Positions 1 to 7,640 of a DNA stretch of 40,230 bases are shown here, one piece after another (positions within the stretch are counted from its first letter, which is position 1; every line of letters starts with the position of its first letter). This stretch comes from Nocardioides sp. (GTDB taxonomy: Bacteria; Actinomycetota; Actinomycetes; Propionibacteriales; Nocardioidaceae). Below the pieces are notes generated by a model. It ran no database searches. It worked only from the letters and a program-made list of their open reading frames with translations, and was not told where the DNA came from. The position numbers and the translations under genes are program-made. The stretch is taken from positions 1 to 40,230 of the forward strand of contig NZ_JASBRN010000010.1 in the NCBI RefSeq assembly GCF_030149505.1, written 5' to 3'.

Positions 1-1206
1 GACCTCGAAGTACGCCGGTCGTACGCCGGAGACCTCCTCGGCCAGCAGCAGCTCGAAGGACGCGTCGGCCGCCTCGAAGGTGTACCCGCGCGACTCGAGG
101 CTCTTCACCCGGGCGGTCACCCGGGAGACCAGCTGCTTGTCCCGGGACAGGTCGAAGCCGAGTTCGGCGCCCTTGAGCTCGATGCTGGCCCGCCCGGCCA
201 TGTCCGAGACCAGCAGCCGCATGTCGTTGCCGACCCGGGCCGGGTCGAGGTGCTGGTAGAGGTTCGGGTCGACCTTGACCGCCGAGGCGTGCAGTCCCGC
301 CTTGTGGGCGAACGCGCTGACCCCGACGTAGGGCTGACGGGCCGACAGGGGCACGTTGGTGACCTCGGCGACCGCGTGCGCGATCCGGGTGGCCTCGGAG
401 AGCAGGCCCGGGGGCAGGACGGCGCGGTCGAGCTTGAGCTCCAGGTTGGCGACGACGGAGATGAGGTCGGCGTTGCCGGTGCGCTCGCCGTAGCCGTTGA
501 TCGTGCCCTGGACGTGGGTCGCGCCGGCGTCGACGGCGGCCAGGGAGTTGGCGACCGCGCAGCCGGTGTCGTTGTGGCAGTGGATGCCGACGCGGCCGCC
601 CGTGGAGGAGATGACGTCGTGGACCACGTCGCCGACCCAGCTCGGGAGCATCCCGCCGTTGGTGTCGCAGAGAGCGGCGACCTCGGCGCCCGCTTCGTAC
701 GCCGTGCGCAGCACCTCGATCGCGTAGTCCCGGTTCGCGCGGTATCCGTCGAAGAAGTGCTCGGCGTCGAGGAAGACCGTCTGGCCGTGCTCGCGCAGGT
801 GCTCGATCGTGTCGCGCACCATCGCGAGGTTCTCCTCGAGCGTCGTGCGCAGCGCGAGCTCCACGTGCCGGTCGTGCGACTTCGCCACCAGCGTCACGAC
901 CGAGGCGCCGCTGTCGCGCAGCGCGGCGACCAACGGGTCGTCGGCCGCGGCGACGCCCGCCCTGCGCGTGGCGCCGAAGGCAGCGAGCCGCGCGTGCTGC
1001 AGGTCCAGCTCGCTCGCCGCACGCCGGAAGAACTCGGTGTCCTTGGGGTTGGCCCCGGGCCAGCCGCCCTCGATGAACCCCACGCCCAGACCGTCGAGCT
1101 GCCGGGCGATGTTGAGCTTGTCGGCGACGGAGAGGTTGAGCCCCTCCTGCTGCGCGCCGTCGCGCAGGGTCGTGTCGTAGACGTGGAACGCGCCGTGCAG
1201 GTCCAT
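1..1206 (-). CDS. cimA: Citramalate synthase, 3' end cut by window edge
   Basis: Condenses pyruvate with acetyl-CoA to citramalate, giving 2-oxobutyrate for isoleucine without threonine deaminase. The 402 visible codons start MDLHGAFHVYDTTLRDGAQQ, the HMG-CoA lyase/isopropylmalate synthase N-terminal motif with the conserved TLRDGAQ. The metal-site motif GIHCHNDTG and the later GYGERTGNADL are also present. GYGERTGNADL and overall similarity favour the long citramalate synthase (CimA) type over LeuA. The family is about 530 residues, so roughly 130 C-terminal residues, including the regulatory domain, lie beyond the left edge. The ATG at 1206 is preceded by GGAG about nine bases upstream. The leader peptide with tandem Ile codons and the terminator just upstream support a role in isoleucine supply. 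The main alternative is another LeuA-like acyltransferase. Confidence 0.9.
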   Translation of the reverse strand, partial: MDLHGAFHVYDTTLRDGAQQEGLNLSVADKLNIARQLDGLGVGFIEGGWPGANPKDTEFFRRAASELDLQHARLAAFGATRRAGVAAADDPLVAALRDSGASVVTLVAKSHDRHVELALRTTLEENLAMVRDTIEHLREHGQTVFLDAEHFFDGYRANRDYAIEVLRTAYEAGAEVAALCDTNGGMLPSWVGDVVHDVISSTGGRVGIHCHNDTGCAVANSLAAVDAGATHVQGTINGYGERTGNADLISVVANLELKLDRAVLPPGLLSEATRIAHAVAEVTNVPLSARQPYVGVSAFAHKAGLHASAVKVDPNLYQHLDPARVGNDMRLLVSDMAGRASIELKGAELGFDLSRDKQLVSRVTARVKSLESRGYTFEAADASFELLLAEEVSGVRPAYFEV

Positions 1207-1243
1207 GGGTCGGTCTCCGGGTCGGGGCTGCGGGGTGCGGGCA

Positions 1244-1270
1244 CAAAAAAACCTCTCGCGGACGAGAGGT
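1244..1270 (-). terminator. Attenuator terminator ahead of cimA
   Basis: On the minus strand, ACCTCTCG pairs perfectly with CGAGAGGT (1263-1270 with 1251-1258) around a four-base loop. A run of seven T follows at once (1244-1250 as A on the plus strand). This is a textbook intrinsic terminator lying between a leader peptide stop codon (1297) and the cimA start (1206). A second GC-rich hairpin, GCGCG-CCGG against CCGG-CGCGC (1272-1297), sits directly after the leader stop codon and could form the alternative fold. Confidence 0.88.
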
Positions 1271-1296
1271 GGCGCGGCCGGCGGGTGCCGGTCGCG

Positions 1297-1323
1297 CTAA
1301 CGAATGATGCGGGTGTGCTGCAC
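1297..1323 (-). CDS. Leader peptide of the cimA attenuator
   Basis: A GTG-initiated eight-codon ORF encodes VQHTRIIR, with two adjacent isoleucine codons (ATC, ATT) three codons before the stop. It lies 90 bases upstream of cimA and just before a GC-rich hairpin and a T-tailed terminator. This matches transcription attenuation, in which a ribosome stalled on Ile codons would favour readthrough. The hexamer CACACT at 1330-1335 ends six bases before the GTG, so the mRNA may begin at the start codon (leaderless leader). Ile control fits CimA's role in isoleucine synthesis. No clear Shine-Dalgarno is present. Confidence 0.75.
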   Translation of the reverse strand: MQHTRIIR

Positions 1324-1353
1324 GCCTCGAGTGTGCCACGGATGTCCGGCTGG

Positions 1354-1369
1354 TGGGACGGGCGTCTCA
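1354..1369. promoter_or_regulatory. 16-bp palindrome upstream of the cimA leader promoter
   Basis: The plus strand reads TGGGACG-GG-CGTCTCA, a near-perfect inverted repeat of two 7-bp arms. Nearly the same palindrome occurs at 7595-7610 and 21500-21515, upstream of the leuB and ilvB leaders. Its centre is 38.5 bp upstream of the inferred transcript start (1323). It is probably an operator for a shared branched-chain amino-acid regulator whose identity cannot be read from this window. Confidence 0.6.
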
Positions 1370-1414
1370 CGGGTGGGTCTCAAGGCTCGCTGCGCTCGCA
1401 CCTCGACCCCGCTC

Positions 1415-3184
1415 TCAGCGCAGCGGCGAGGAGACCTCCGCGCCGGCGAAGGGCCGCGAGTCGAGCGGGGTCCAGTCGGTCCCCGAGAGCGCGACGTACG
1501 CCGCCGCGCCGATGAGCAGGGCGAGCACACCGACCCCGAACGCCCACGCGCCGGGGGTCGCGGAGACCGGGCGGACGCAGCGCCACAGGGGCGAGCGGAC
1601 GCGGCTGCCTCCGGGCCCCCACCACAGCGAGCCGACGAGGACCGCGCCGGTGACGGCGAGGGTGGGTCGCACGTCGAGGGCCAGGGCGTAGCAGAGCAGA
1701 CCGGCCGCGAGCGCCAGGCCGAGCGACCACAACTGCAGCACCAGCGTGGAGGGGATGGAGCGGAGCAGGTCCCACGGGGCTCCGAGGAGCAGCCGCGGGC
1801 CGTCGTACCAGCGCCGGCCGCGCACCTCGCGGCGCGCACCGACGGTGCTCGCCGCCAGCGAGCCGCTGCGCAGCAGCCAGGTCACCAGCAGCAGCCCGGA
1901 CACGGTCAGCAGCGGGGCCGCGACGACCAGCACGGTGGCGGCAGCGCCGAGCAGCGCGACGAGCACGGCACGACGGCCCCGCTCGAGCACCGGCACGCGC
2001 GGTGCGGCGGGGTCCTCGTCCCAGCCGGGGTGGTCGGGCCACGGGTAGGGGTAGGGCTGGTCGTCGAACCGCTCGGGCCGCGCGTACGGGTCGTCGTCCC
2101 ACACCGGGACGTGCTGGTGCCGGGTGTCCTCGTCGAAGGAGAGCACCCGGGTGCCCGGGGGGGCCTCGAGGGGCTCCTCCCCCACCCACGTCGGGTCGTA
2201 CGGCGTCGCGGCCGGCTGCCACGGGAACGTCTCGTCCGGCTCCGCCGACCCCTGGTCGCCCGGCAGGTCGTCTGCCAGGCCGTCTGCCAGGTCGTCGGGC
2301 ACGGGCGGCGGTGGGACGACCGCGCCACGCCCCAGGCGGCGGACCCGGGTGGTCTGGGGTCGCAACCAGTCCAGCACCTCCCACAGCTCGGGACGCCGGC
2401 CCGGGTCGGGGTCGAGGGCCGCGGCGACGACCCGCGCCAGGTCGCCGGTCAGCCCGGTGAGGTCGTGCTCGCCGCGGCGGACCCGGTCCATGACGGCGGC
2501 CGAGGGGCCGCGGCCGAAGGGGGCGCGGCCGGTGCCGGCGTACGCGACCGTGGCGGCCCAGGCGTGCACGTCGGAGGCCTCGGTGGCGTCGTCGCCGTGG
2601 AGGATCTCGGGCGCGAGGTAGCCCGGGGTGCCGATCAGCCACCCCGCCTGGGTCATCCGCGGGTCGTCGGCGAGCTTGGCCAGGCCGAAGTCGATGAGGA
2701 TGGGCGTGCGGCCCTCCATCAGCACGTTGGAGGGCTTCACGTCGCGGTGCAGCACCCCCGCCGCGTGGACGGCGTCGAGCCCCTCGGCCAGGCAGCCGGC
2801 GAACCACAGCAGGTCGGCTCCGTGCAGCGGCCCCTCCTCCAGCACGTGGTCGTGCAACGAGAGTCCGGGGACGTAGCGGGTGGCGATCCACGGGACCTCG
2901 GCCCACGGGTCGGCGTCGACGATCTCGGCGACCCAGCGGCTGTGCACGCGCGAGAGCGAGTCGACCTCACGGTCCAGCCGGGCGCGGCCGTCGTCGTCGC
3001 CGACGACCTGGGGGCGCAGGACCTTCAGCGCGACCCGCTCGCCGTCCTCGCGGCGGGCGAGGTGGACCACGCCCATGCCGCCCTCGCCGATCTTGGTGAG
3101 CAGCTGGTAGCCGCCGACGAGCGGACCGGCGGACCGGGCTGCGGCGCCGCGGGCGGCAGCGGGCTCCTCGCGGCGGGTCGTCAC
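1415..3184 (-). CDS. Membrane-anchored Ser/Thr protein kinase with polytopic C-terminus
   Basis: A Hanks-type kinase of 589 residues. The glycine loop GEGGMGVV is at about 33-40, the ATP-binding lysine in VALKVL at 54, HRDVKPSN at 146-153, DFG at 165-167 and APE at 191-193, so the catalytic core is intact. An Asp/Pro-rich linker (about 285-400) follows, including a short internal repeat, DDLADGLADDL. A C-terminal region with about five hydrophobic segments then ends the protein. There are no PASTA repeats, unlike PknB. I chose the GTG at 3184 because TATCCT (3191-3196 on the minus strand) ends exactly six bases upstream, as in other apparently leaderless genes here. A GTG at 3205 would add seven residues. 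The substrate is unknown. The gene follows a metallophosphoesterase on the same strand. Confidence 0.88.
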   Translation of the reverse strand: MTTRREEPAAARGAAARSAGPLVGGYQLLTKIGEGGMGVVHLARREDGERVALKVLRPQVVGDDDGRARLDREVDSLSRVHSRWVAEIVDADPWAEVPWIATRYVPGLSLHDHVLEEGPLHGADLLWFAGCLAEGLDAVHAAGVLHRDVKPSNVLMEGRTPILIDFGLAKLADDPRMTQAGWLIGTPGYLAPEILHGDDATEASDVHAWAATVAYAGTGRAPFGRGPSAAVMDRVRRGEHDLTGLTGDLARVVAAALDPDPGRRPELWEVLDWLRPQTTRVRRLGRGAVVPPPPVPDDLADGLADDLPGDQGSAEPDETFPWQPAATPYDPTWVGEEPLEAPPGTRVLSFDEDTRHQHVPVWDDDPYARPERFDDQPYPYPWPDHPGWDEDPAAPRVPVLERGRRAVLVALLGAAATVLVVAAPLLTVSGLLLVTWLLRSGSLAASTVGARREVRGRRWYDGPRLLLGAPWDLLRSIPSTLVLQLWSLGLALAAGLLCYALALDVRPTLAVTGAVLVGSLWWGPGGSRVRSPLWRCVRPVSATPGAWAFGVGVLALLIGAAAYVALSGTDWTPLDSRPFAGAEVSSPLR

Positions 3185-3200
3185 CCGTCGAGGATACGAG

Positions 3201-3218
3201 GGCACCGGGTCCGGTGCC
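3201..3218. repeat. Perfect 8-bp inverted repeat between phosphoesterase and kinase genes
   Basis: GGCACCGG-GT-CCGGTGCC lies between the phosphoesterase stop (3236) and the kinase start. It is five bases upstream of the kinase -10 candidate, so it overlaps the spacer and -35 region. It could be an operator. With only a two-base loop and no T-run it is a poor terminator. Confidence 0.5.
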
Positions 3219-3235
3219 GGGACCTCAGCCCGGAC

Positions 3236-4588
3236 TCAGGAGCCCGGCGTGCCGGGACGCGGAGCCTTGCGTGCCCTGCCGAGCAACCCGGTGGGCGGCT
3301 TCTGGTAGGCGTAGGGGTCGTTGGCCGGGTCGAACACGCCGAGCTTCTCGGTGCGGTTGAGGATCGTGCCGTCCTCCCACTCCATCCGTCCGCGCACGAC
3401 GGGCAGGCTGTAGGAGATCCGGTTCGGCGCGAGCTTGGCGGCGTCGGTGGCCCAGATCCCGAGCTCCTCGCTCTGCGAGACCTGCGGCATCTCGTGGTAC
3501 TCCAGCTCGACCCGTCCGCCCTTCCAGACCCGGCCCACGAGGTAGCTGAAGCCGTGGCGGTAGGTGCAGCCGTGCGAGATCTGCACCGGCTTGCGGGCGC
3601 CGGGCTGGATGGCGGTGGCGTCGTGCACCTCGCCGCAGAGGTAGAAGTCCGCCCCGGCGCGCTCCAGGGCCTGCCAGAACGCCGAGCGCTCCCCCTCGGG
3701 CATGTGCAGGTTGCCGGAGGCGAAGACCCGGTAGGGGCCCAGCGCCGGGATGTGCCCCTGGACGACCGCGACGCGGCCCTTGCGCTTGGCGCGCTTCACC
3801 TCCTTCTCCAGCCACTCCAGCTGGGGCCCGAAGACCCCGAGCCGCACCCCGTTGCCGGTGCGGTGGAAGACGTCGACGGTGATGAGGGTCATCACGCCGG
3901 CGAAGTCGACGGAGTAGGCGGTGAGCTCCTGCTGGCTGCCCACGGGGCGACGGCGGTGCACCGGCGCGCCGGAGGAACTGCGGGTGAAGTGGTCGGCCCA
4001 CACGGACTTGGCGTGGTCGACGAGGTAGTAACGGTTGTCCGGCCTGCCCTTGTGGGTGCCGGAGGAGGACCAGCGCCGGTCGAGCGGGCCGCTGCGGTCG
4101 TCGAGGATCTCGTGGTCACCGATCGCGGGGTAGAGCGGGAGGTCGCGGTCGGCGAAGACCTTCTTGTAGTGCGAGTAGTAGACCTGGCCGGCCCGGGTGA
4201 TCGCGCTGCGGCACATCGCGAGGCTGACCTCGTCGGTGCCCTGCGAGACCTGGCCGAAGATCTGCCGGCCGTAGGAGTCGATGTTCCAGCGGCCCTCGAC
4301 CTGGTCACCGGCGACGAGGACGGCGTCGGGACGGTGGGCGGCGACCGCGGTCAGGCAGGTGTCGGTGGCGAGCTGCCACCACTGGTTCCAGGAGTTCATG
4401 CCGCCGTCCCACGTGGACAGGCCGCGCAGGTCGGCCACGTCGGCGTTGAAGAAGTCGGGCATGGAGACGAACGTGAAGTCCGGCGGCCCGGACAGGTCCA
4501 CCGCACCCGCGAGGGAGAGGGCCGTGCCCGTCGTACCGACCACCGCGGCGACGCCACCCGAGGCCAGCAGGCCGCGTCGTGTCCACAC
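3236..4588 (-). CDS. Tat-exported metallophosphoesterase-like protein
   Basis: A 450-residue protein whose N-terminus, TRRGLLASGG followed by a hydrophobic stretch to about residue 29, looks like a twin-arginine signal peptide, so it is probably exported. Calcineurin-like phosphoesterase motifs are recognisable but altered: VLVAGDQVEG for the GDxxD block, YPAIGDHE for GNHE, VVQGHIPALG for the GHxP block, and LCGEVHDA for GHxH. Metal binding is therefore probable but not standard. The substrate is unknown; a phosphodiesterase or phosphomonoesterase acting outside the membrane is the likely role. The GTG start at 4588 has GGGAG seven bases upstream. The 138-bp gap upstream shows no clear regulatory site. 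Confidence 0.75.
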   Translation of the reverse strand: MWTRRGLLASGGVAAVVGTTGTALSLAGAVDLSGPPDFTFVSMPDFFNADVADLRGLSTWDGGMNSWNQWWQLATDTCLTAVAAHRPDAVLVAGDQVEGRWNIDSYGRQIFGQVSQGTDEVSLAMCRSAITRAGQVYYSHYKKVFADRDLPLYPAIGDHEILDDRSGPLDRRWSSSGTHKGRPDNRYYLVDHAKSVWADHFTRSSSGAPVHRRRPVGSQQELTAYSVDFAGVMTLITVDVFHRTGNGVRLGVFGPQLEWLEKEVKRAKRKGRVAVVQGHIPALGPYRVFASGNLHMPEGERSAFWQALERAGADFYLCGEVHDATAIQPGARKPVQISHGCTYRHGFSYLVGRVWKGGRVELEYHEMPQVSQSEELGIWATDAAKLAPNRISYSLPVVRGRMEWEDGTILNRTEKLGVFDPANDPYAYQKPPTGLLGRARKAPRPGTPGS

Positions 4589-4726
4589 GTGGGTCTCCCG
4601 GGAGGTCTCGAAGGGGCACGCCGTCGGCCCGGCGCGCCTGCGTATTCAACAACGAGCCGGGGGCCGATCGGTCATCGCCACGTCGGCGGCAACGTAGGTT
4701 CTCGCCGAGCCGCCATGTGGGGTCGG

Positions 4727-5815
4727 TCAGCAGATCCGGTGCATCCAGCCGAAGGAGTCCTCGGCGCGACCGAACTGGACGTCCACGAGCTCGCGGCGGA
4801 CCCGGGTCCACAGCGCGTCCTCGGCCTCGACTCCGGCCGCGGCGGGGGTGGACCCGCCGGCCCACTTGAGCTCCCCGACGGGCGTGACGACCGCGGCGGT
4901 GCCACAGGCGAAGACCTCGGTGATCGCGCCGGAGGCGACGCCGTCCTTCCACTCCTGGATCGAGAAGCGGCGCTCCTCGACCCGGTGGCCGAGCTTGCCG
5001 AGCAGCTCGATGATCGAGGCGCGGGTGATGCCCTCGAGGATCGTGCCGGTCGCCGGGGTGACCACGTGGCCGTCGGCGTGCACGAAGTAGAGGTTCATCC
5101 CGCCGAGCTCCTCGACGTAGGTCAGCTCCTGGGCGTCGAGGAAGACGACCTGGTCGCAGCCCTGGGCGATGGCCTCCTGCTGCGCGACGAGCGAGGAGGC
5201 GTAGTTGCCGCCGGTCTTGGCCGCGCCCATGCCGCCGCGGCCGGCCCGGGTGTACTCCTCGGTGAGCCACAGCGTCACCGGCTTGACCCCGCCCTTGAAG
5301 TAGGCGCCGGCGGGGCTGGCGATGACCATGAAGGTGACGTGCTGGGCCGGGCGCACCCCGAGGAAGACCTCGGAGGCGAACATGAAGGGCCGGATGTAGA
5401 GGCTCTTCTCGCCGCCGTCGGGCACCGGCACCCAGCGCTCGTCGGCCTGGACGAGCGCGTCGACGCAGGCCACGAAGTCCTCGACCGGGAGCTCGGGCAG
5501 GGCAAGCCGCTGGGAGGAGCGCACCATCCGCGCGGCGTTCTCCTCGGGGCGGAACGACCACACCGAGCCGTCGGGGTGGCGGTAGGCCTTCATCCCCTCG
5601 AAGGTCTCCTGGGCGTAGTGCAGCACCGCGGCGGCGGGGTCGATCGAGAGCGGGGCGTAGGGCTCGATCCGCGCGTCGTGCCAGCCGGCGTCGGGGGTCC
5701 ACTCCACGGTGAGCATGTGGTCGGTGAAGTGGTTGCCGAACCCGGGGTTGGCCAGGATCTCGGCGAGCCTCTCCTCGCTGGTGGGGCTGCTCGAGCGCGT
5801 GGTGCGGATCTGCAT
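4727..5815 (-). CDS. ilvE: Branched-chain amino-acid aminotransferase
   Basis: A 362-residue fold-type IV PLP aminotransferase that performs the last step of Ile, Leu and Val synthesis. FGNHFTDHM near the N-terminus, LHYAQETFEGMKAYR, the substrate segment SLYIRPFMFA, the catalytic lysine in AAKTGGNYASS and ACGTAAVVTPVG near the C-terminus are diagnostic of the longer BCAT subgroup. The minus-strand hexamer TACCGT (5823-5828) ends seven bases before the ATG, suggesting a leaderless transcript. A GTG three codons upstream is a less likely start. It lies downstream of leuB but is separated from it by a strong hairpin (5874-5916), so it is probably transcribed on its own. Confidence 0.96.
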   Translation of the reverse strand: MQIRTTRSSSPTSEERLAEILANPGFGNHFTDHMLTVEWTPDAGWHDARIEPYAPLSIDPAAAVLHYAQETFEGMKAYRHPDGSVWSFRPEENAARMVRSSQRLALPELPVEDFVACVDALVQADERWVPVPDGGEKSLYIRPFMFASEVFLGVRPAQHVTFMVIASPAGAYFKGGVKPVTLWLTEEYTRAGRGGMGAAKTGGNYASSLVAQQEAIAQGCDQVVFLDAQELTYVEELGGMNLYFVHADGHVVTPATGTILEGITRASIIELLGKLGHRVEERRFSIQEWKDGVASGAITEVFACGTAAVVTPVGELKWAGGSTPAAAGVEAEDALWTRVRRELVDVQFGRAEDSFGWMHRIC

Positions 5816-5873
5816 GGGCGTCACGGTAGTCGACCTCTCTCGGGGCTGGCGCTCCGGACGAGCGCGGGAAATG

Positions 5874-5916
5874 CGCGACCGCCGGGACCCTCGGTGGGAG
5901 GTGCCCGGCGGTCGCG
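5874..5916 (-). terminator. Long hairpin between leuB and ilvE
   Basis: A perfect 13-bp inverted repeat, 5874-5886 against 5904-5916 (CGCGACCGCCGGG and its complement), with a 17-base loop, starts 31 bases after the leuB stop codon. It has no T-run, like many actinobacterial terminators. Its place after leuB and before the ilvE promoter supports a terminator. Confidence 0.7.
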
Positions 5917-5946
5917 GTGCAGCGGGGTGCTGGCGTGCGGCGGGGC

Positions 5947-7038
5947 TCAGCCTGCTACGCGCGCGGCGATCGCGTCGCCGACCTCGGACGTACGCCGCGG
6001 GGCGGAGTCGCCCGCCGCAGCGCGCTCGGAGAGGTCGTCGAGGACGGCCCGCTCGACGGTGGCCGCGGCCTCGGGGTGGCCGAGGTGGTCCAGCAGCAGC
6101 GCGGTCGAGAGGATCGCGGCGGTCGGGTCGGCCTTCTGCTGGCCGGCGATGTCCGGGGCCGAGCCGTGGACGGGCTCGAACATCGAGGGGGCGGTGCGGT
6201 CGGGGTTCACGTTGCCCGAGGCAGCCAGCCCGATGCCACCGGTGATGGCGGCGGCGAGGTCGGTGATGATGTCGCCGAAGAGGTTGTCGGTGACGATCAC
6301 GTCGAACCGCTGGGGGTTCGTGGTCATGTGGATCATCGCGGCGTCGATGTGCATGTAGTCGACGGTGACGTCCGGGTGCTCGGCGGCGACCTCCTGGGTC
6401 AGCCGCCACCACACCGATCCGGCGTGGACGAGCACGTTGGTCTTGTGGACCAGCGTGAGGTGCTTGCGGGGGCGCTTGCTCGCGCGGGCGAAGGCGTCGC
6501 GGACGACCCGCTCGACGCCGTACGCCGTGTTGACGCTGACCTCGGTGGCCACCTCGGCCGGGGTGCCGACGCGCAGCGCGCCGCCGTTGCCGGTGTAGGG
6601 GCCCTCGGTGCCCTCGCGGACGACCACGAAGTCGACCTCCTCGCCCTTGAGCACGGCCTCCGAGAGCGGCGAGGTGACGCCGGGGAAGATGCGCGAGGGG
6701 CGGAGGTTGACGTAGTGGTCGAGCTCGAAGCGCAGGCGCAGCAGCAGGCCGCGCTCGAGGATGCCCGGGGGCAGGTTGGGGTCGTTGGGCTTGCCGCCGA
6801 CCGCGCCGAGGAGGATCGCGTCGTGCCCGCGGATCTCGCGGAGCACGGTGTCGGGCAGGACCTCGCCGGTGGCGAGGTAGCGCTCGGCCCCCAGGTCGTA
6901 GCGGGTCTGCTCGAACTTCAGCCCCGACGGCGCGGCGGCCTCGAGGACCTTGAGGGCCTCGGGGGTCACCTCCTGACCGATGCCGTCGCCGGGGATGACG
7001 GCGAGCTGGATCGAACCGGCGGTGTCGGGAGAAGTCAT
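5947..7038 (-). CDS. leuB: 3-Isopropylmalate dehydrogenase
   Basis: Oxidatively decarboxylates 3-isopropylmalate to 2-oxoisocaproate in leucine synthesis; the same enzyme type acts on methylmalate in the citramalate route to isoleucine. The 363-residue protein starts near [12 protein letters not shown]. It carries the [16 protein letters not shown] segment, KTNVLVHAG, the metal-binding [17 protein letters not shown], and the NAD-binding [14 protein letters not shown]. This is the expected length and motif order for actinobacterial LeuB. The ATG at 7038 lies 10 bases after a 41-codon ORF, with which it is probably co-transcribed. A leader peptide and palindromic site lie 440-570 bases upstream. 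Confidence 0.96.
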   Translation of the reverse strand: MTSPDTAGSIQLAVIPGDGIGQEVTPEALKVLEAAAPSGLKFEQTRYDLGAERYLATGEVLPDTVLREIRGHDAILLGAVGGKPNDPNLPPGILERGLLLRLRFELDHYVNLRPSRIFPGVTSPLSEAVLKGEEVDFVVVREGTEGPYTGNGGALRVGTPAEVATEVSVNTAYGVERVVRDAFARASKRPRKHLTLVHKTNVLVHAGSVWWRLTQEVAAEHPDVTVDYMHIDAAMIHMTTNPQRFDVIVTDNLFGDIITDLAAAITGGIGLAASGNVNPDRTAPSMFEPVHGSAPDIAGQQKADPTAAILSTALLLDHLGHPEAAATVERAVLDDLSERAAAGDSAPRRTSEVGDAIAARVAG

Positions 7039-7048
7039 GGGGTGGACG

Positions 7049-7174
7049 CTAGTTGTCGTCGGGGCGCTGGCCGCCGTTGTCCCGCAGGTCGAGCGCGTGC
7101 TGCAGGGCCTCGCGGCTGCGCGGGTTCTCGGGGTTGTGGGCCGCAGGGCCCCACTCGGGGTACATGTCGTACAT
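7049..7174 (-). CDS. Small 41-residue protein upstream of leuB
   Basis: The ORF encodes [15 protein letters not shown], then an Asn/Pro-rich stretch, a short helix-like segment [15 protein letters not shown], and ends QRPDDN. The ATG at 7174 is preceded by GAGAGGA eight bases upstream, and the stop codon lies 10 bases before leuB. The good ribosome binding site, tight spacing and aromatic-rich, non-random N-terminus support a real gene. I do not recognise the family and assign no function. No membrane segment or cysteine is seen. Confidence 0.65.
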   Translation of the reverse strand: MYDMYPEWGPAAHNPENPRSREALQHALDLRDNGGQRPDDN

Positions 7175-7476
7175 CGGTCGTGTCCTCTCGCGTGCGTCGT
7201 CTCCCCGCCGCGAAAGCGGTGGGGGTGCCCGGGCCGGTGCCGGGGATGACTGCACGGTGGGGACTGCTCGTCGCGTGGGTCGCACGGACGGGTCTGACCG
7301 GTGTCAGGAGCGGGTCGCGCGTGCTGGCGCCGGCGTACCCGCCGCGAAGTCATCTCACAGCTGCGGATCGAGCGTCTCTCCCCGGCCGTGCCGAGATCGG
7401 CGTACCGAGAGGGAGAGGGGTGTGAGACCGGGTGCGCACCAACGCCGACCACCGCGGCGAGGTGGCCTCACTGCAG
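7175..7476 (-). promoter_or_regulatory. Structured leader region of the leuB transcript
   Basis: This 302-base stretch holds no convincing gene on either strand. On the minus strand it contains several hairpins: CTCTCCC against GGGAGAG enclosing GCCGA-TC-TCGGC (about 7376-7424), and CCCC-CCGC against GCGG-GGGG (7203-7224) just ahead of the small ORF's ribosome binding site. It probably represents the 5' leader of the leuB transcript. Confidence 0.4.
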
Positions 7477-7530
7477 TCAGATCTGCTGGGCCCCGCCGCG
7501 GCGCTCGAGAATTACGAGGATGCTCCGCAT
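7477..7530 (-). CDS. Leader peptide upstream of the leuB unit
   Basis: This 17-codon ORF encodes MRSILVILERRGGAQQI. Five branched-chain codons in a row (Ile-Leu-Val-Ile-Leu) make it a strong candidate ribosome-stalling leader. The minus-strand hexamer TATCCT (7540-7545) ends nine bases before the ATG, so the 5' UTR would be only about three bases. Just after the stop codon, GGCCACC can pair with GGTGGTC. Unlike the cimA and ilvB leaders, no T-tailed terminator follows, and about 300 bases separate it from the small ORF before leuB. Control could be translational or through a factor-dependent terminator. Confidence 0.6.
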   Translation of the reverse strand: MRSILVILERRGGAQQI

Positions 7531-7594
7531 GGTGCCTCGAGGATAGGCACGCACCCGCGCCTCGGCCACCCCTTTCCCCACATCGTCCGCCATG

Positions 7595-7610
7595 TGGGAC
7601 GCCCGTCCCG
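7595..7610. promoter_or_regulatory. 16-bp palindrome between leuB leader and methyltransferase
   Basis: The plus strand reads TGGGACG-CC-CGTCCCG, matching the sites upstream of the cimA and ilvB leaders. Its near edge is exactly 50 bp upstream of the leuB leader -10 hexamer, the same as for ilvB. It is also centred 38.5 bp upstream of the GTG of the divergent methyltransferase gene, so it could serve both directions. Confidence 0.6.
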
Positions 7611-7640
7611 CGGAGGGAGACACCGGGGTGGACTGGACAG

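Noticed and set aside
5850..5866. GGACGAGCGCGGG upstream of ilvE as a further copy of the branched-chain palindrome
   Set aside because: Only one half-site resembles the consensus, and its spacing from the ilvE -10 is out of phase with the other sites.
1304..6358. Very long plus-strand open frame across the kinase to ilvE region
   Set aside because: It is antisense to clear genes and encodes low-complexity Gly/Val/Arg/Asp-rich sequence, a usual artefact of high GC at third codon positions.
7301..7640. Plus-strand reading frames in the leuB leader region
   Set aside because: They are Arg-rich, show no family-like sequence and lack ribosome binding sites; they look like GC-driven open frames.
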